Assembly (NCBI RefSeq): GCF_048771995.1
Contig: NC_133032.1
Coordinates: forward strand, 20,227,001-20,291,000
Source: Taeniopygia guttata
Taxonomy: Eukaryota > Chordata > Aves > Passeriformes > Estrildidae
Direction: 5' to 3'
Length of the DNA: 64,000 nt
Position 1 is the first letter of the stretch, and each line of letters opens with the position of its first letter. Shown here one piece after another: positions 1 to 13,000 of the stretch. The notes beneath the pieces were generated by a model. That model was not told the origin of the DNA. It worked only from the letters and a program-made list of their open reading frames with translations, and made no database searches. A program made the position numbers and the translations under genes.

Positions 1-3000
1 GTTTTCCTTGCAAAAGGTTTTAAAACCTAGGCAGATGACAGCTTTCAAAACTTAGTTTTCTCTTGCTGGAAAGTATGAACAAACTTCCTTTGACATGCTC
101 TTCATTTTGTTACATTCAGTTTGCAGTGAGAGACCTGACCGCCCAAAACTTCCTCAGTAAGAGCAACCAGGGTGGTGCAGAGCTCCTCCCTTGCAATGCA
201 GCCAGGGCAGCTGCTGTCTGTAAGGGGTCTCCTAGCTCATGCAGCAGCATTTCATGCTCTTCAGTGCAGGATTGCCCAGCAGATAACTCCTAGGGGATGT
301 AAGAAGTATTCCATCTATTCCATACAAGTCCAGTGCCCACCTACCCTAGGAATGCTTGCATGGATCAGTAGCACTTAGTCTGAGGAAAGGTCACAAAATC
401 AGGCCTCCCCTGAATGACAAGGACAAGCACCAGTGAAGCATCTCTTTCAGTCTCTTGGCTGTACAGTGAAATTCTTCTGTTTAGTCCCCAGACTTTAGGT
501 AATTGTTTCATATTTGCACTTAGTCCCATATTTTGGAGCCTGTGGAGAAGATAACAGTGGGGTTTGAGGGAAGCTAAAATTAGCAGAGATGCAAACAACT
601 AACAGCTTTCCTACTTGTGAACTGTCTGTGAGAGATCCAGCAGTAGACTCCTAGCCCTGAATCACAGTAAATTTAGCCTCGGTCTTGCACTAGCTTTAGA
701 GTCATCTATTACATTTCCTATGCACTGGTTTGCTTAGAAACAGGTGTAATTCAGAATTGTTTCCTTGCTTTAAGGGGAGATTATGTTGGCATCAGACTAT
801 GAGAAAAAGTATTTAGTCCAAGAGGACAAAGGCAGTCCACCTTTCTAGATGACATAGTAATCACCAGACTTCCTACTTTCTATCCTCTTAATTCCAGGGC
901 TGCTGAGAACTATGAAAGATTATTTAGCTTGGTACAGCTATATTACCTGTCCCTACAATGGCCAATAAAAGCCTATTACTGAAAAGAGTACCTAAAGAAA
1001 TTGGCTGTGAGTAGCCAATCCTGGTGTAGAGTATCCAAGATAATTACAGATTTTGCTGATTTTTTAGCAAGGAAAAGGTCATTTGCAGAAGGCATTTGAT
1101 AAAGTTGTCAACTAACCAGAGGTTATTTTTCATAAACTAAAGCTGTTGGTGCATAAGAGAACAAAGTCTTCCTGTGTATGTTTAAAATACTTCAGACCTC
1201 CTCCTCTTTGTACAACATGAGGTACCCAGTGTAGTTACAGCTCATGTTTCCCTACAGTACTCTGGTCTTTCTGTCTTCACTCAAGCAATTAGTCTAACAA
1301 ACCACATAAGGTTCTTCTGTCTTTCCAGGTCCCGTTACAACTTAGCCCTCAGTGTTGCTTTGATGTGGTTAAGTGACTCAGATGCTCAGACTACACTGAC
1401 AAGAGAGAAAATGTGAGTATTGCAAAGAGCCAAGGTTCTGCTGCTGCAGTGACTTACACCAGTGTGAAGATGAAGTAAAAGCAGCAGTGAATTGAGCCCA
1501 GGACTACAGTGTGTATTAAAAATACCAGGCTAATAATCTTCCTGTTCAGAACACCATACAGGGATTTTGCAGCTCACAACCAATACACATATCCCAACTG
1601 AAATGAGAGAGAAGCTATGGTATTATCTTCATATGCTGGAATACTAATAGTAAGAGACCAAGAAAGATGGCAGGAGCTTTTATCCTATGGCAGACAAAAT
1701 AGAAACACTCCCTGTACCTAGAATGTCTTTGTTCATTGAAAACACAGTATAAAGACATTACAAATATTACAAAGACATCTAATTTTTATCAAGCAGCCAT
1801 AAAGTTTTGCTCAGCCTAAGAAAACAACATAGGCAGTTTCAGTAGGTGTTCCTGTGCATGTGTACACGTTATTTTACTTGTCTCAGCCAAGTGCAAAATG
1901 GCAAGCAAGTTTAAGGACCAGATCAATGGATTCATACTAGCAGTATGAAACATTATAAGGAGCTCATGTGAGAGCTGTTTCAGAAAAGGGGATATGAGCT
2001 TGATTTCATCCATTGACTTGAAAGAATACTACCTCTGAGAGCCAAACCTCTCTTCTAACTTGTCTTCACAGAACAGCATCCCTATAGAAGAGATCTTTGA
2101 GATTTACAGCATGAGACCCTCAGCAACTCACTGACAGAGCTCTGCAAAAGTGAGTGATTTGTTTTTTCAGCACATCTGTAAAAGTGAAGCTATCCAATAA
2201 TATCTGTGCCTTTCAAAAATATGCTACATTTTAAACTGAATTAATTAGCCCTTTTACCCCATTAGTAATAGCAAATGAGTTCCAACCTTTTCAGAACAAA
2301 AAGCCAAACTGTTCACCACCACCTCCTCTACCTTAGTGTGCCAGGGAGAGGCAAGAAAAGGGCAGTCCAGTTACTGACATCCACGCTAAGATGTAATCCA
2401 GCTTCTGCACCTTTGCCATAATGGTTTACAGAAGAGCATTCCCACCACTATTCTCTAATCGCCGCTAGTGTGGAGTGGGGGAAAAGGCTATGCAGGTCTG
2501 GGGAGATACTGCCTGCTTCACAAGGGCCTTGCCTCTGTTCAAAGCAAGCTTCTCTAGCAATATCTCTTTAGTCATATAATTGCTCTTTAAAAAAAAAAAT
2601 AGGAGAGTTATTACAATCTTTAATTCATTACTCAAATCACAAGAAAGTATTGTCTATGGCCCAGCTCCATAATAAAAAAGCATTTGTACTGGAATATATA
2701 GATTGTGTTTTTAGTAACATATAATTTATAGATGTTTCCTAAGCAACTATTTCAATTTGATGTGGAATTGTAGTCAGACTATAAGAGATTCTTCACATGT
2801 AATTCACAGTGTTTCTGGCGCACTTAACTTTTTTTTTAATCTCAGACATGCTTAGCTGTAATATTAATGACAGACTGACACCCAGTGTCCAGAAAGTGCT
2901 AGAGCTCATTCCAGCTCACAGTTACCATGCACCAAAATAGCCTTGGCTGTAACCTCTCTTAGTTGAATTCTTCCGCATCAAGAACTAGAAATGTCACTAG

Positions 3001-6000
3001 TTTTGATGTAGGGGCATTTCACAATGTCACTTAGAAGGAGGGATCTTCCTCTCTGCTCCTGGGTTAAGTGGGTGGATCAACTGTCCCTCCTTTTGCTGTG
3101 AGTGTTACACTCTATATTTTTACAGCCTTGCTTTTTATGGACAGGAATACTTTCTTGAGAGTCCAGCCCAGGATATTTTTAGAAATCTCTGGTTTGAGTG
3201 CTTACCATACACTGCAGAGGAGCAACATTTTCTCGGAAGGTTTCCAGCGAGCTATTCATGCTGTTTCCCATGGTTTGCATTTGGGTTTTGGTGGGTTTTC
3301 TTTCCTGTGGGAGGAGGAGAGGTGGGCCTTTTTTAGCTTTGGTTTATATTCTGATGTTATGCAAGCAGAGATAAAGAACAGAAATAGTATTTCTGCTCAG
3401 CTCGTGTTACTGTCCACTTGCCTAGATCCTGCCCTTTGCAGACTCAGAGATACTTCCTTAACAATCTCAAGGTAGCAAAGTTACAAAATTTTCTAAAGAA
3501 GAAGATAAGCCAATGTTATCACACTCTTCAGTTTCTGTTTCAGCCAACAACACTGCTTCATTTTAATCATGCGCTAAAGATTATTCCCACTCTATGAGAA
3601 AGGAAAGGAAATGTGTTGATGAGCTGGGAAATTAAGGATACTTTATTTTGCTAGGTCCTAATTAATTTAAGAGGTTAATCTACTGTTTTAAATTAACAGT
3701 TACTCTTGGAACTCAGCTTATGCTTCATTAAGAGTCCTAGACTCAAAGAGCTGGAATCCAGCCCATCTGAAAATTCAGTCTCTGTGGATTTTTTTCCCCC
3801 ACGGAAGTAAACTGATGAAGATTTCCTGCTATCCCTCATCAGTTTTGAAGCCTTGGCTTAAATCTCCTTGAAAATCATGTGCTAGCTTTATTAAGATATA
3901 GAGATACTTAGGGAGCACAAGTCACAGCCTTGAGGCAGTTCAGATGGACACTACAAACAGCGCTCATTTATCCACCAGGACTGCTGAAGCACTTATCGTA
4001 GCTTCTGCCGACCAGAAGAGTCTTAGTACATAGTTTCTGCAGGCATATGAGTCTATGAGTTGTCGCCCTTTCAGGACCACTGGATTCAACCTTTCAAGAT
4101 CTCCCTGCATCTATCTGCCATGCTGAGTGGCCCTGAAGTAAAGTGAACATATTTCACCCCAGCTCCTACAAAGCCAGGGCAGGGGAGCACCAGGCAGCAG
4201 GACTTGGCCCAGCAGAGTCACCAAGTTACAGCCTACTGAGCTCCAACAGCTGCACATGGAAAGGATGGTGTAAACTTTGGGCTGTGCCTATTCTCTTGGG
4301 GGGATGGGGGGGATATAGAGATGTTTTGTCATTGTAGCTAAAAAATGGCATCTAGCTCGGGCTCCTGGAATTCATGACAATTTCAAAAGGTGCATTTTTC
4401 TCAAGTAGAGGTAAACAGGATTACATGTTTCCAGTAGAATAAGCCTTTATGTCTGTCAATTATTTGCTTGCTTTTAAGCTTGGACTAATAGTAATTTTAA
4501 GTTTTGCAAAGGTCAGTTATGCCACCGGCCAATGAGAGCCACCTACAGCTTACCTGTTTCTTTCCCAAGTGCAGCAAAAATGAGAGTAACTTGAGGAGCA
4601 TTAAAGAATTTGAAGCCAGAACCTCTTACCTCCAAGCAAGTATCGCAAGTGGGCTCATGCAGTAGGTCTGTAAACCAGCCTGGTGGCTTAGGGTGCCTGG
4701 TGGCACTCTAAGCCCAAGATGATATGAGGATCTCTCTCTCCCCTGAGGCATCAAGTACCAGACACCAACAGCACATCAAAAGCAAGGCCCTCATTCAGCA
4801 AGGAGAGATAAAAAGGACTGCAATCAACTGGACACACTGACCAGAGGAAAGCAACACCGTGACAAAGTAGGTCTGGAGAATTCACACGAGCCAGTAAAAC
4901 AGTTTTTGCAATGCAACACCAAATGTCCCAGTCTTGTCTGCCCTTCTCAGCTCTCCTTTAGCATGAGATGTTTCCTAATAACACTAGAGTGTCAATTCTA
5001 AATTGGATTACATGACATTGGCAGGAGGTGTCACTCGTGAGCTGGCTTGTCAACTCCAGTTACATACACATGGAAAGCATTCTGCTGCCTAATATCTCTG
5101 AAAAAAACCCAAAACATTTACTACCATTACTTTTAGGTTAAAAGAAAAGAAAGCTTATTTTAAAAGAAGCTAACAAAAACCCTGACTCCATGAAGAGCCC
5201 AGTAATGTCAGATTAGCCCAGAATGTTCATGAAATAGGTTCTGCCTTTCTATTTGTCCATGATTTGCTAAAGCCTTTTGTTTACCACGGCTCCACTAAGC
5301 AACAGAGCTAAGAAAACACTCTAGCAGCAGTGCTGGATTTGCTGAACTAGAGTAAGGGAGCACCCCCACAGCCCTGAGTTCAACGTGCATCACATGCCAC
5401 ACAGCAGGAGGGAAGCTGATCTGCCCTGCAGTCCCCATCTCTCCTGAAGGATTCAGTCCTGCCTGCTGTGCTTGCGCTTATTAACATTTGCATCCTGCAG
5501 GGAGCTACAGAAGCAAAACAAGGAATCCCTCCAAGGAAGCCTGGAACAAACTCAGAAGTGTTTGAGCAAATGAAGCAAATGAAGCAAAGACACAACAAAG
5601 ACCTAGACTTCATGTACTTCACTTAGTTGTAGGTGAGCTAACCAATGTCTTCTACCATAGCTTTACAATACATTTGCAACCTGTGTTTTAGTTGGGTTTT
5701 TTTTTGTTGTTGTTTTGTTTGTTTGTTTGTTTTAAATCTTCACAGCCATTCCTTCCTTTCCACCCTCATATCTTGCATCTCAGACATCCATTCCTCTTCT
5801 ATTAGCCACTTCTCTCCTGCTTCCTCCTGCCAGTATGTTGGAGCTTACATTCTCCCAGTGCATCCCTACTGCTCCTCAAGGCAAAGGCATTATGCTACTT
5901 GTACAGAGACAATGAGCGGGTGCAGTGCTTCAGAGTCAGGGAATACACTTTCCCTTTTCCACAGTGCTTTGCCACTCCCACACATGATCCAGCATTGGGC

Positions 6001-9000
6001 AGGATGATGTGGCCTGCGCCTCTCAGCTCTCCCCTTTAACCATCCTGCTTTCTTATGTTGGTAAAGGGCTCAGCGAAAGAAAAATCATCTCCCTGCAGTG
6101 CCAAGTAGCTCTGAAGTCTATCTTCCAATCCCCATATTTACGTCTCTAATGGTTTACCTCATATGTCTATGTTGTGCTGCATAACAATACTCCCCATGCC
6201 CTAGATGGGCTGTCACTAATCACAGCTCAATATATTCACTAATTACAAATTAACTGGTGAGTCTCCACTGAAACAAATTCAGTAGAACCATAGGCAACAG
6301 CCAGTGACAGGACCTGAGCAAATTTCATCCCAACTCAAACAGCATCAGTCTGACCCCTTAAAAGCCAAATCAGAGAGAAACTGTATTTTGAAATGAGGTC
6401 ATTTCAAGAGGGGAGGAGGGGATATTGCTGCTGAACCCATGAGAGAGCAATGGTGAGGGAGTGGTTAAGATTAAACAGCTAGAGAGATTAACATCTCATG
6501 ACTGTTTTTTGTTCACTGACCTGTAATAAAATAAACAGTAAGACTAACAAATAGGTGATTAGCCTTGTTATTCCAGTGCTGTTTACACTGTTAGACTACT
6601 GCCATGGTCTTCACTTTTCTTTGGCTAATACTTTGTGTTTTTATAGATAAGACTAGTGAAATTAAGAGGAAAACAACCAAAATCTTATTATATTATGTTA
6701 TACTTACTATATTGTTACTTACCTATGCTGATAAGCATAAACCCAGTGTTTTATTTTCAGAATGCAAGTACCTACCCTTTTGGTACTCCCTCTTCTGTTG
6801 GCTGGTTAGCACCTGATTGTCTGCACACAAAAATCAAGCCCAGCACATCATATGGTTTGCTGCTCACATATTCAGACAGCCAGAACTAGAGAGCTGAAAG
6901 GTGCTTGTGCGTGCACCAGAGGATTGATGAATCATAGCCTTCTGCTGCCTTGACTGGAAATTCCTCCTTTCCTGAGCTATATTGTCTCCAGAATGAAGAA
7001 AGAAAGGTCTTTCAGTGACCAAATCAATTAGTCAGAACAACTTCAAAGTCTTTCTTCAGCTATGCAGAAAGCAATGGACAGAGCTCAGATGCAATGCAGA
7101 GTCATGAATTTTTTTCTACAGGACCCAGAAGAGATCTCTGATCATATGTGCATCCTATGCATACATTTGGTGCCTACCATTGCACTGCAAAACTACCTAT
7201 AGTGGGAAAGCTAAGAGACCATTCTGGTTCTGTTCTTCCTAAGCACCTGAAATCATGGAAAAGGGGCAAGTGGGGAATTGAACAGACATTATCTACTTTT
7301 TCTCCTGTAATTTAAAAGGAAAATTGTACAATTCACAATTCATTGCCCAGTTTATAACACTGAAATCAGATGGTTTCAACTAACACATTTGACTGGACAA
7401 CACAGCAGCTGAGGTACAGCTTTATCGTCTGCTGTACCAGAGATTCTTACTTCTTAAATTGCGCCACACAAGTTTGTGAGTCAGAGCCTTTACACCACAG
7501 CCAGAGTTACTAGAGCCCTGCCCATGCAAGCAAGCACAAATTTTTGCTATAGTAATATTAAGACAAGTCACTACTGATTCTCTAGCTAGTCTGAAAATTC
7601 TCACTTACTATGGTGAAGAGCTTTTTCCTAGCCAAATGTCATGTGGAAACATCTAGCATCCATCATGGAAAAGCAAATTATTTTTTCTCCCCCAGACTGG
7701 TTTATCTGTTGGACAAAAATATAACCAATCTGTTCTGAAAAGCATCAATTTTGTCAGGTTGGAAAGTAATGTAAGTCCACAGGACTATGTATCTTCAAGG
7801 CAGCTGGCAGCAACAACAATTACTAAAGCCATGAGAAAATCAGTTTTGTTCCATCTCTCTAAAACACTGTTAAAGATGCTGGCTTCACAAAGGGAGTCAT
7901 GGTTGAAAGGGTGCTTAGCAATCCTCAAAACAGAAACTAGCCCAGACAGGCTGTTATGGAGGTGATCTGCCAGGTAGTTCCACACAGGTATTTCCACCAG
8001 CAGTGCTAAACCCACCATCCATTTAAGTGAAGCAAGTGCGTGGTGTGGTGTGGTTGCCAAAGGCATCCAGGGCTAGATTTCATGGCCTTTCCTAGGGACT
8101 TGCCAGCAGACAAATATCAAGTCCTGAACAGCATACTTACAGTAACAGCAGCAAATCAGGCAAGCAAACATCATGACAAGGAAATCCAGCCGGATGAAGG
8201 CAGGTGATCTGAGGTAACACAGTATGGAACAAAAGGGCTGAATATACTAAAGAGGACAGAAGGGTATCTAACCTGTTTGGAAATGGCGAGGGCACATTAG
8301 CCCCTGTCATTTAATATGGATACAGTTACAAAAAAACATCAGTGAAGTGGTTTGTGATGGAAGGCTGTGAAGGTTTCATATTTCTCCCATCAAATTCCCC
8401 AGAAGACACTCTTGTCATACAGCACTGAAAGCACTTTTCTTTGGCCTGAAACCTAAGCAAAGCTGCGCTCCACTAAGTCTCCCAAACTGTGCCCTGCCCT
8501 CCATCCTTACAGCCACAAACACTCCTTTGTTCCATTGGAGGTGCAGGCTATGTAGTTGAAAATAGAGATATTCTAAGTAAATTGGATCTACAAAGGTGTT
8601 CATCTGTGTGCCAAGTTACTAATGGATCATGTTGACAAGGTGTTCACATGCTTGAATGAGTTCCTCCAAATATGTAAGACTATAAATCTAGTTTTGGAGT
8701 GCAGCAGTTTGTTTTGATCGGAAGCCTAATCTACTGGTGATATAAGTCACTTTTATAACCATCATTGCATATTCCACGAAGCAGTTTGGTTTTCAAAGTC
8801 TAAGATTTAGGTGCAAGAAAATGATAATCGGAACAGAACAAGATTTATTACAAACCTGCACCAAACAGGGAAAAAACAGAGGAAAAGTTTCAAAATGGAG
8901 AAACGGAGGAATATAGTTTTTTCTAGCCTACTAGCTGTGCTTTAGTGTTAAAGCACTCTGCTTTAGCATTAAACAGAAATTCTTCTGAGTTCCAGATAGA

Positions 9001-10000
9001 CAGCAACTGGAGTTTAATGCTGTTTTCTCCCTCTAAATTTTTCAAACATACTTTCAAAGGGAAAACACTGAACCAAGTGACCTAAACTGATTTACAATGT
9101 TAGTTAATAATTCAGATACACTGATAAACATCTAGTAAGAACCACTTGATTTCAATTTTTATAGTCTTCTGGGATGCTATAATTAATCACACACCAGGAA
9201 GAGACTGAGACTTTTAATCACTACTTCCTCCTCACACGTCTGTGTTAAAATCTGTACACAATAGAAAGGATTAGTGGGCAAAGGCTAACAACACCACGTG
9301 AGATGGAGACTTTTCCTGTCTCCAGGATAATGTGTGTGAAAAAGTATTGAAATTGAAGCAAAGTTTATCTGGTGTTACAAAAGGAAAGTTTGCCATGGGA
9401 TAAGTTTGGACAAGTGGCAATCAGCACAGGGTGGAGAAGGAGAGGAACAGACCTACACCAGAAGCTTCTCAGGTCTGCTGAGTTTGAGAGCTTCCAGGCA
9501 AAAGAGGTTCTATAAAGAACCATTTTTATATACTCATACCTGTACCTGTCTCACATTAGGTCAGATGGACTGCATGAAACAGTTAACAGCAGCCCAAAGT
9601 GTAGTCTACCCCACAGTTACATGGTAACTCAACTTGCACACAGAATCAGCAATTGCGGCGTAAAACACAGAAAAAATAAGAGTCCCCCATGGGAAATGCA
9701 GTAAACATCATAACTACAATAAAGACAGAATGTGAGAAATTCCCACAACTTAGAATGGTTTCTTTTGTGTTACCTTTTTCAGATGGGACATTAGAACTCT
9801 GGTATGTAAAAGCAAACACAATGTCTGCTCACTTCTCAACAAACTTGAGAAAGTTCTCAACTTTCATCTCAGCAAATTTTCAGAAGATGAAAAGAGAAGT
9901 GGAAAACTCAGTATGCCAGTGCCCTGCTCTGACACAGACACCAGGAGGCTTTGCAAATGTTTCTATTGCAGATCATCTTTTTATGAAGATAAGAACTTCT
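1..10000. other. Upstream non-coding region, first half
   Basis: I recognise no coding exon on either strand. The open frames present (for example 135 codons at 3068-3475 on + and 120 at 5645-6007 on +) have no family resemblance and no codon-like composition. The + strand is visibly richer in C than G, the reverse of NBEAL1 introns. Small details are a (GTTT)n/T-rich tract at about 5696-5732 and a hairpin at 4685-4714. It could be intergenic DNA or an intron of a leftward gene. Confidence 0.6.
4685..4714 (+). repeat. 13-bp hairpin with 4-nt loop
   Basis: The arms ggcttagggtgcc (4685-4697) and ggcactctaagcc (4702-4714) are complementary at 12 of 13 positions around the loop tggt. It lies in the upstream non-coding region. 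No role is known. Confidence 0.75.
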
Positions 10001-13000
10001 GGGCCACTGCTGTGACCACCTTGACCTACAGCCCTCTGTGAAACAATGCAATTCCTTTAAGGCAAATAAAAAAGGCTGCTAGAGTATTTATGAGTGCCCA
10101 GTTACTCAGAACACCATTACCTTTCAAAAAGGAAGAATCATCCTGACCTCCAGAAGTAGTTCAGTGTCTGCAATTCCATCAGGTCTTGCCATGTAATACT
10201 ACAAGTGAGCTCTGCTTAGCAGCACACTACAGTTTAAGAAAGTGGGTATAATTTATCCCTTAAGATTATAGTTACACAGTCTCTCCAAGCAACTTTAGAG
10301 ACAGGCAAAGTTCAGTAATGTGATACAAAGTTTCACTAAAGATGAAGGAAATAATCTTTTTTAATATCAAAGCTATTTCCAGGGCCTTTTCATAACTTGA
10401 GGCTACTAAAAGAAACTGGAGTGACTGTTCCTAGGTAAAGAATCTCTTTACATCACTAGGGAAAGGCTGGCAGGGCTAGCTGATATAAACTTCTGCTGTG
10501 GGCTGATGTATGCAACTTGCTTATGACCATACTTATGACCATTGTTATTATACAATGATACTTGAACATGTTAAATCAGATTTGCAACAGGTAAAGTTTT
10601 CCTAACATAAAAGCTGTGTTGGTTAAAGTCAGGCAAAGAATTAATACTTGCCAAGATACTTCTCTCATTATTTAGATATCCTTTCAGTATGAGCCATAGC
10701 AGCAGGAATGTCTTTTAGTAGCATAATTCTGAAAAGGCCACATTTTTCAGGCCTGGTCATGAGTAAGTGCCACACATCATCCCCAGATCACATGAAGACA
10801 TTTGCTGCTATTGTCTTCATACAGAGTCCTTATAAATTGCATTTCTTCAAATCATAAAGCATCTTCCATTTACTTGCTATCACATGTGTGATCATACCCA
10901 TTTGTTGGCACACCTGAGCTCTTCCCTATGGGTAAGAATTAAACCTTTTCCATTAGTTTCAGCAGAGTGAATCTTTTTGCAATCCCATCTCCAGAACAGA
11001 ACACGATTTCTCAGAAATATACATAGAAGCTGGCAGTGCTCCCTTTCCTGTATGTCTGTCTTGTTTAGTAATGTTAAATTCAATTAAACTTCTGTCTTTC
11101 TGTATTTTTGCTTTTTGTCACTGCGGAATTCTATTTCCCACAATATTTTGCTCTATAAAAAAGAAAAGACCCAAGGTCAAATGTTGGGTCTTACTGATAT
11201 TTGTCCCAGGCTATGTCCATCTCCCTGAGATCTGCTCCTTCAATGGCTGAGGTAGCTCTTAATTCTTGTATGAAATGTCTAAATTCAGGGCAGACTGTAT
11301 TTATTGAAACCTTGGGAACAGAAAAGAATTCTTGACTGTGGTGCAGTAAATGCCAAAAATTGTCTCTTTACAGAAGCTGGCTGACACACACTGAGTTACT
11401 GCCCTCATACTAAATAAACAGTGAATGCATTCCAAAATCTTGGTTCAAACAAATCTTTTTTCAGTACTACAAACAAATTAAAGTTGTGCAGTCCAGAGGG
11501 ACATCTGATTTCTTTAGCATTTTCAGGAAGGAGGAGGAATAGGTTTAAAATATATTCACAATCAGCCAGTTGTTCATGATAAGTTAAGGCATGACAAGTT
11601 ACATAAGTGTTAAAGGCCCAACTGCATATTGCTGATAAGTGTACACTTACCATACCCTGGTAAGTGAAGGGAAATATCTGATTCTGTCATCTAAATTCTC
11701 TATTTTCACAAGTTTTCAATCTAGGAATGGATCCCATCTCCATACTTACCAGGGATACCACTGTTTTTCAGCAAAGTTCTGAAGGCTTTTGGAAAGAGAA
11801 CACAGTACAGAGAGCACAGAACAACTAGGACAGAACAACACAGAACAACTCTGTAACCTTATCTAGTATAGATTTCATTTTAAATCACTTCATCTTGGCT
11901 TGAAATGGTAGGCTTTGATTTTGTTTTGCCTAGCAAACGTTCTGATAATGGAGTCCTTGAATAAAACCAAGCAACTTTTACAGCAGTTGAGTAGACTGCT
12001 TAAAACGCACATCTCTCCTTCCTAATGTCAGAGACCTCATTTAGCCATTATTTCATACTCACATGACCCAACAGCAACAGCCTGCTAGTGATCCTCACCA
12101 GCCTTTCCCTGACAACACTGGAGAGGAAAATAGAACTATACTTTGCCCTTCTTGTCCTTTCTTTTGTACATGGGACACTACCTCTGCCCTCCTGCCTGTC
12201 CTTCACTGCATGAAGTAGGCTGTTCAGCTACTGCAAATACTTGGTGTACATAAAAACACTATGCTTCAGACAGAGGGAAATGGAGCATGAACAACTTGGC
12301 TCTCAGGGCAAAGGTGTGAAAAAGCATGTTTCCTCTTGTTCACAAACCCCTAATATTGTGCATTCATAGGAACTGCACAGTGTAAGGAATCTGTGTGTTA
12401 GCATGTCAGCTAACCCAAGTTTGCAAAACAACACAGCAGTTATGGTACAGTATCTGCTTGTCTGCTTAGAACAGGAAATAAAAATATTTCATTTGTCTTC
12501 AGCAGGAATAAAATAAAGGAAGAAGAGACCGGTTCCCCAGACATCAATTAGCATACGCCTACTTATTGCAACAAAGTATCTGGTTCAATTAGTGCAGTTG
12601 AGAACCTCTGCTTGTAGTGATGTGTAGATTACATGCTGGAATTCCTCTGGCAAAAGGCAAGAACCAACAAAATAACTATTCAGAGATCAGAGTGATAAAT
12701 AGGGTGCCTGGATTCTAGATTCTGCCACAGCCTAGAGCTTAGGGGTGGCTAAACTTCTCCAAAGTTTTCCACCTGAGACAAGGAGGGTGGCAATTCCTAG
12801 TTTTAAGGACCACTGAAAGGCTGCACTTGCTTTTGTTTGCAAATGTTCAGAGAATCTCAAGGAGACATTATGAACAAGTTTTCACTAGCAAGTAATCTAG
12901 GCTCCTGCAGCTTGCTTTAAGGTTGGTAGCAGGCACCACAGCTGCTGGCATGCAAGCTGTATTTCTTTACAAAAACACCGCTATTTTCAGATTACTGCTA

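Noticed and set aside
3068-3475. 135-codon + strand frame
   Set aside because: No family resemblance, no splice or promoter context, and composition like the surrounding non-coding DNA.
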